Positions 59,801 through 64,000 of a DNA stretch of 64,000 bases are shown one piece after another. Below the pieces are notes generated by a model. The model saw only the letters and a list, made by a program, of their open reading frames with translations, had not been told where the DNA came from and did not search any database. The DNA is from Isoetes taiwanensis (Eukaryota > Streptophyta > Lycopodiopsida > Isoetales > Isoetaceae): the NCBI GenBank assembly GCA_021234155.1, contig JAJEKV010000015.1:11742101-11806100 (forward strand), read 5' to 3'. Within the stretch, counting starts at the first letter, position 1. Each line of letters begins with the position of its first letter. Position numbers and translations under genes: made by a program.

Positions 59801-60198
59801 ATTGCATTTAATACATTTAAATTAAAATCCCCCTTAAACCCCCTTTGGTTTGGGTGCATATTCACACGGGGGGTTACTCCGGGCAACGAGAGCTGTCGGA
59901 TGGGCATATGTGCCCTTTATTCCTTTATCTGGACCGTACATAGCGATCCTCGTTTGTGGGGTATGCATGTACAAGTTTTTGTATACTGTATATTGAGATT
60001 TACAAAATACTATAAGGATTGAGAGAATGTACCCCTATGCAAGCAACACTTACAGCAACAACTTTATAAATACTTAAAAATATGCTACCTTATAAGATCA
60101 AATAACTTTGAGCGACCCTAGTTGAGCATCCTGCAGATCTACAAACTCTAAAGATCAAAGAAAAGAATATCAATGCATGTAACTAATTGAATGCTCAC
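56840..60198. other. Long interruption (intron or inserted DNA) in the minus-strand relic
   Basis: About 3.3 kb between the Cys-rich exon and the FAENY exon, much longer than the 70-bp intron upstream, so inserted sequence is likely. Frames at 57,460-57,699, 57,820-58,185 and 58,403-58,693 are not recognised. A direct repeat at 59,637-59,810 is listed separately. Confidence 0.4.
59637..59810. repeat. ~95-bp degenerate direct repeat starting TTAGGGCC
   Basis: TTAGGGCCGAAGAGGCCAAT and TTAGGGCCCGAAGGGCCCAA (59,723) are both followed by T-rich then CATTATTAACACAA sequence. The second contains the palindrome GGGCCCGAAGGGCCC. A related GAAGGGCCCAAAAT is near 61,831. Confidence 0.75.
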
Positions 60199-60960
60199 CT
60201 TCTCGAAGTTCTTCCAATCAAGCTTGATTGACTTGCTCCTCTCTTTGGGACATCTTTGGAACGATTTCAGTCCACAAGCATTACAATCCATGGTCAAACA
60301 TGTAGACTTATACCAAGCTGCTGACTCGTCCTTAGGACACACCATAGTTTTCCACATTTCACTGGTGCTGTTGAAAGTATGATTGCTCGCTGCACATATT
60401 GGGCCTGGACCACAGATATTACATTTGCATGTACACCTAACACCATGCATGTTAGAATCTCGTCTTAGCTTGTTGATTGCCTGCCTCACAAATTCCATTC
60501 GCATGTGGTATATGCAGCAGCAGGTCTCCCTCTCTTTAAGCCTTTTTACAAACTTAGGCTTCAAAGTCTCGAACAACTGAGACCTATTTTCATATACGGA
60601 TATTGATGCTTAAACCTCCTATAAAACGTGACCTGAAATGTAATAAACAATATAAGACAGAGAGAAGCTTTTTATTGTGAAAACATAGAAGCATTTACAT
60701 ACCTGACTCTCCTCCAAATAATGAAGTGGCTGTAGGTTATAAGGCTTGGGAATATTATTTCTCCTCAATTTCATAACTTGCCTTTTATTTGGGCATATCC
60801 TAGTTTCAGAAAGTTGTATACCTTCTCGCGATCTTCATCAGATAGTCTATCGGATCTGCATTTCCTTTTGAACATAGACCACGGGCCTCCAAATTGATAA
60901 ACTTCCTCTGTCCAATGCGGCATAGACAACCTTTCTTCTCATGTTCAAAACCTTTTGCAG

Positions 60961-63381
60961 CTGTTGACGGTTGGTAGATCCATTAATTTGCCATCATCAA
61001 GGTGGATGCCTTGCTTGATTGATGTCTTGTGTCCCTAGCACGCTTATTAGCTTCAAGAGTTTCCTTCATATTCTCAACAACATGTTGGTATACTTGTAAT
61101 TTCTTGTTTCAATGATCCCAAACTCGGGTAGGTGTTGGCTGCCACGGATATGATTTCTGTCTATCGCCAGGATGTACCTTGAGGCAAACCTTGTTGATGT
61201 GATCAACAATAATTCTAACATGTTTTTGTTTACACTTTGGTAATTGACCTTTCCTTCACCTTGTTTGTTTCTAAAGCCAACTTTTTAGATTCCCTCTTCC
61301 TCTTTCTTTGCAATTTCCTTTTAGCGGATAAAATTCTTACGCATGCGTATTAGGAGAAATGCAATTGCAAACTTTCTTGCCTCAACCAAATATCGTGAGG
61401 GGTTTGGGGAACCTTGTCATCAAGAATGGAGATAAGACAATCTCGAGACATATACGCATTGATGGGATTTCGAAATTGCATGCCATTGCAACAATCTTCC
61501 TCTTCATCCACATTAAAATTTGGAATTCTATCTTGGATGTCAATTCCCAAAGTAGAAACAAACTCTTACGGATCTTGGCCTCCAAATCGAGTGGCAAGTG
61601 GTGACATACCTTGCAATCAGATCCATTCAATTCCAAAAATGAAAAAATGACATAACCAAGAATTGTCCATTCGATTTGGGCCAAGCGAGAATCGGGAAGA
61701 GCGGGAGACCCTAGCCTGAGTCCGGATCAATGACATGGCCAACTAACTTCCTAAATTGGGGGAGGAATTGAGCTCTCTCTCCTCCGGGCTGGCCCTAAGA
61801 AATCTGAGCAGAGCGTCAAAACCCTAGTTCGAAGGGCCCAAAATATTCATGGGAAAGTACCAAGCACCCCCAAAGCACCATATGTCATTGACAAAAAAAT
61901 GTCCCCACCTACACGCTTTCACCCTAAGCTCCTTGAAATCGAACCCAAGCATGCCCACAAAGCTAGAAAATTTGAAATCATACTTGTCCAAGAACACCTT
62001 GAGATTACTAAGTAGGCAAGAGCAGAAGCAAATGAAGTGGAAAAATGGGAAGCTTAGAGCCACTTATTCTGTGAAAAACCAGAGAGAAGCTTAGCCTTGT
62101 TTTGAAAACTTTGCGATGGCGATCCTTGACCTTGACTTGACTAAACACAGTTATAAACCTCAAAGATCTCGCTACCTATTCGGCCAAAATACCAACAGTA
62201 CAAAATAGCCCTAATCCTACCTTTCCCATACACATCTCCAAAAATCAATAATAGCAACTTCCATTGATATACGGTTCCTAAACCATTGTAAACTGGGTGC
62301 CTAAACCATGGCCGGCTTTCCAAGCTCTTCATTCTTTACAAACATCCTTACCAAAAGGTCTTGGAGAGTCAAACTCTTTGACTCCTCCTTGGGTTTACAA
62401 GCCATATTGTTTGCCCTTCCATAAAAATCTATAGATATAACATAAGATTGTTAATAGATAAGGGTGCCTATTCGCATAAAATATGTAAAAATATTTGGCG
62501 ATGCGAGGCGAGCTCCTAGGTTTTTGGTCGCGATGGGGTTTAGAGGGTCGAGAAGTCAACTCCGAAGGTTTGATACAAGGGGCTGAAATTAGAAGGAAAT
62601 GTTTGTTATCTTCACTTCCATGGCGATTCTGGCTTGCTACATGGGGCAGCCAAGTTGTGGATAAGGTCGGGCGATGGCAGTCAAGTTTTGCCTTACAAAG
62701 GTCAAAGATGGAGTCCCTTGAGTTTTCTCAAGGCTTAGAGACTTTTCGAATAAGGTCGTGATCTTGGCGTGTGCCTTGTCTTCAAAAGGGAAATTAAAGA
62801 AAACTACCAAATTGCATTATTTTTGTTACAATAGAAGCTTACAAATTTATATTTGAAGGTAATACATATTTCTAGTTTTATTTTTTGTGGATTTGTAACA
62901 GGGCCAGGACCGAGGCCTAAGTGCATGTTAAATTTTTGAGTAAGTTCGATGTTTTTAAGTAAAGGCATTTACTCTTAAGCCTTTGTGATGCTACCTAGTT
63001 TGGTAGGTGTTCAATTCCCCAGTTGTTGTGTATTGCTTTCAAATCACCTTTTCTCAGATTCATGCTATGGTAGTAACTAGATTGAATCAGGCCTAGAAGG
63101 GGCCATTTTCCTGCATGAAAACAAGTGTAGTACACCTTACTAGGCAGCATAAAAGATAGGGCAGATCTGTCTTCACTAGCAAGGCAGTCCTGTACACATA
63201 TCCTGTATTGTATTTGTGTGCTGGTCAAATGTGTATTTAGCTAATTCCCTAAGGTTTGCATGACCCTACATTATTGAGCTACATTAGCATTTCACCCCAT
63301 CAAATGCTGGACTTGATACCAAATGCAGGGATAGGTTCTGTACGTACAAAATTCAAATTCCTGACGTATAAAGTAAAAAAA
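60961..63381. other. Unassigned; possible decayed 5' part of the minus-strand relic
   Basis: On the minus strand, 61,359-61,550 carries GIDIQDRIPNFNVDEEEDCC and is followed by a Lys/Arg-rich frame (RKLQRKRKRESKKLALE) towards 61,250, which could precede the relic's first block. Another minus-strand frame at 61,824-62,063 (KELRVKACRWGHFFVNDIWC) is not recognised. From 62,100 to 63,380 nothing convincing is seen. Confidence 0.35.
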
Positions 63382-63440
63382 TACGTATTTTTTAATAAAA
63401 TACATATTTTTTAATAAAATACGTATTTAACGTATTAAAA
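63382..63440. repeat. 19-bp AT-rich tandem repeat, 3 units
   Basis: TACGTATTTTTTAATAAAA, TACATATTTTTTAATAAAA and a 21-bp variant ending CGTATTAAAA are adjacent. TACGTA palindromes recur. Confidence 0.95.
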
Positions 63441-63465
63441 CCTGCCGGCGGAAAAATTTACGCCA

Positions 63466-63560
63466 AAGCGTCTCGAAAGCCGATGGCGTCTGAATTTTTA
63501 AGCGTCTGCTAACAGTGAAAAGCGTCTGTGAGCATAAAAAAAAAAAGCCGTCTGCCCGAC
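63466..63560. repeat. GCGTCTG word cluster, possible subterminal repeat of another element
   Basis: GCGTCTS or GCCGTCTG occurs five times in about 90 bp at irregular 20-30-bp spacing, just after the AT-rich repeat. Spacing and CG content recall the subterminal arrays at 13.7 and 41.2 kb, but the word is different and no terminus is visible. Confidence 0.5.
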
Positions 63561-64000
63561 CTAGATAATCCTAGCCCGGACATCCACCTCGGTCAATCCT
63601 TTGGTAGTATTATCATCCTACCTGCGGGTACGAGCACATCCAGTCATAGCATCTTATGACCAATCCATAACCCTTTAAATCCTTGATGCATTATCAGTCC
63701 AAGATTCTTTTAATACTTTAAGCCATTATGGATTCTTTTAAATATTAAAACATTATGTAACCAATCTGTTTCATTATAACATATCCGATGTCTTAAACTG
63801 TTATAAAACAAATAGATACCTTGTTCTCAAGCAAATTTCACACATGGGCATCGACATCCATTAAAAGAAAGCACCAGTCTCATACATGATGATTCTATTA
63901 AATTTTCAGCTGATTTAAGCAAGTTTCAGAACTATTACACCAGCAATAAAAGATGCATCAGCCATGTATAGATTTTTCCTTTCAATATGATCTCCTACAT
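63561..64000. other. No gene seen; window edge
   Basis: AT-rich, with CATTAT/CCATTATG and CTTTTAA words repeated at 63,680-63,760. Nothing recognisable before the window ends. Confidence 0.45.

Larger units (their letters stand above)
55147..60960 (-). pseudogene. Large multi-exon gene relic: Cys-rich middle, SDG/GEHDGAG block, basic tail (uncharacterised family)
   Basis: Read on the minus strand. RLSDEDREKVYNF and, after a shift near 60,810, ETRICPNKRQVMK lie at 60,720-60,890. A 70-bp GT-AG intron (60,633-60,702) follows HYLEESQ. The next exon to 60,199 holds KERETCCC, CTCKCNICGPGPIC, CPKDES and CNACG, probably zinc-binding, and ends at a GTGAGC donor. About 3.3 kb later come TGKGEKL and FAENYTFKIQQEIQTMHW (56,550-56,830), then SDGCATQFKSSR and HGNGEHDGAGAVIKR (56,158-56,540). 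The last exon (about 55,770-55,147) has VDFWIVKCTEPKHIVE, YYKYIGEGRYELL and a Lys/Arg-rich tail with repeated ARK. Breaks lie at about 60,810, 60,575, 56,550 (TAG plus shift) and 56,160. I recall this domain order from long, uncharacterised, probably transposon-derived proteins in plants and invertebrates. The Asp/Glu-containing blocks may be catalytic, which is inference. Confidence 0.6.

Overview
The window looks like nuclear DNA of a land plant with a large, repeat-rich genome. A seed-free vascular plant (fern or lycophyte) is my best guess, at low to moderate confidence. The plant signals are an extracellular LRR protein with a plant N-terminal cap, an interstitial AAACCCT telomere repeat, CACTA (En/Spm)-type transposase blocks and short GT-AG introns. 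Two broken genes also belong to families I associate with repeat-rich early-diverging plants. I see no bacterial, organellar or CRISPR features. Real coding sequence is sparse and every recognisable gene is damaged.

Layout. (1) 1-13,663: a duplication of at least 5.6 kb (copy A 1-5,618; copy B about 8,058-13,663). The 2.4 kb between the copies holds a frameshifted, probably transposon-derived gene (5,618-6,427) and a second 79-bp copy of its first coding segment. (2) 13,701-41,550: a composite, probably nested CACTA-type region bounded by inverted CACAACAAGA... termini. It holds CG-rich subterminal arrays built on CGTCGCATGCGGCG, two sets of ~100-bp repeats, a 0.5-kb polypurine tract, a tandem satellite of ~1.11-kb units (21,981-31,486) and a decayed minus-strand transposase (32,378-35,400). 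(3) 41,551-47,691: mostly featureless, with microsatellites and a complex inverted repeat. (4) 47,692-49,486: a minus-strand LRR receptor-like protein gene with two in-frame stops and a frameshift, followed by a MITE-like element at 49,777-49,920. (5) 51,713-53,262: a plus-strand multi-exon gene relic with a Cys/His finger and a Lys-rich tail. (6) 53,269-54,710: tandem repeats. (7) 55,147-60,960: a minus-strand multi-exon gene relic with a Cys-rich middle and SDG / GEHDGAG blocks, split by about 3 kb of unrelated sequence. (8) 61,000-64,000: unassigned, ending in what looks like the edge of another repeat.

How the pieces relate. The 13.7-41.6 kb region reads as CACTA elements that inserted into, or captured, a satellite array. 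The CGTCGCATGCGGCG clusters are plausible transposase-binding subterminal repeats, and the minus-strand transposase is the remnant of the mobilising enzyme. Differences between repeat copies show a systematic exchange of CAG/CTG for CGG/CCG. This may be a sequencing artefact at methylated CHG sites, so some of the breaks listed here may not be biological.
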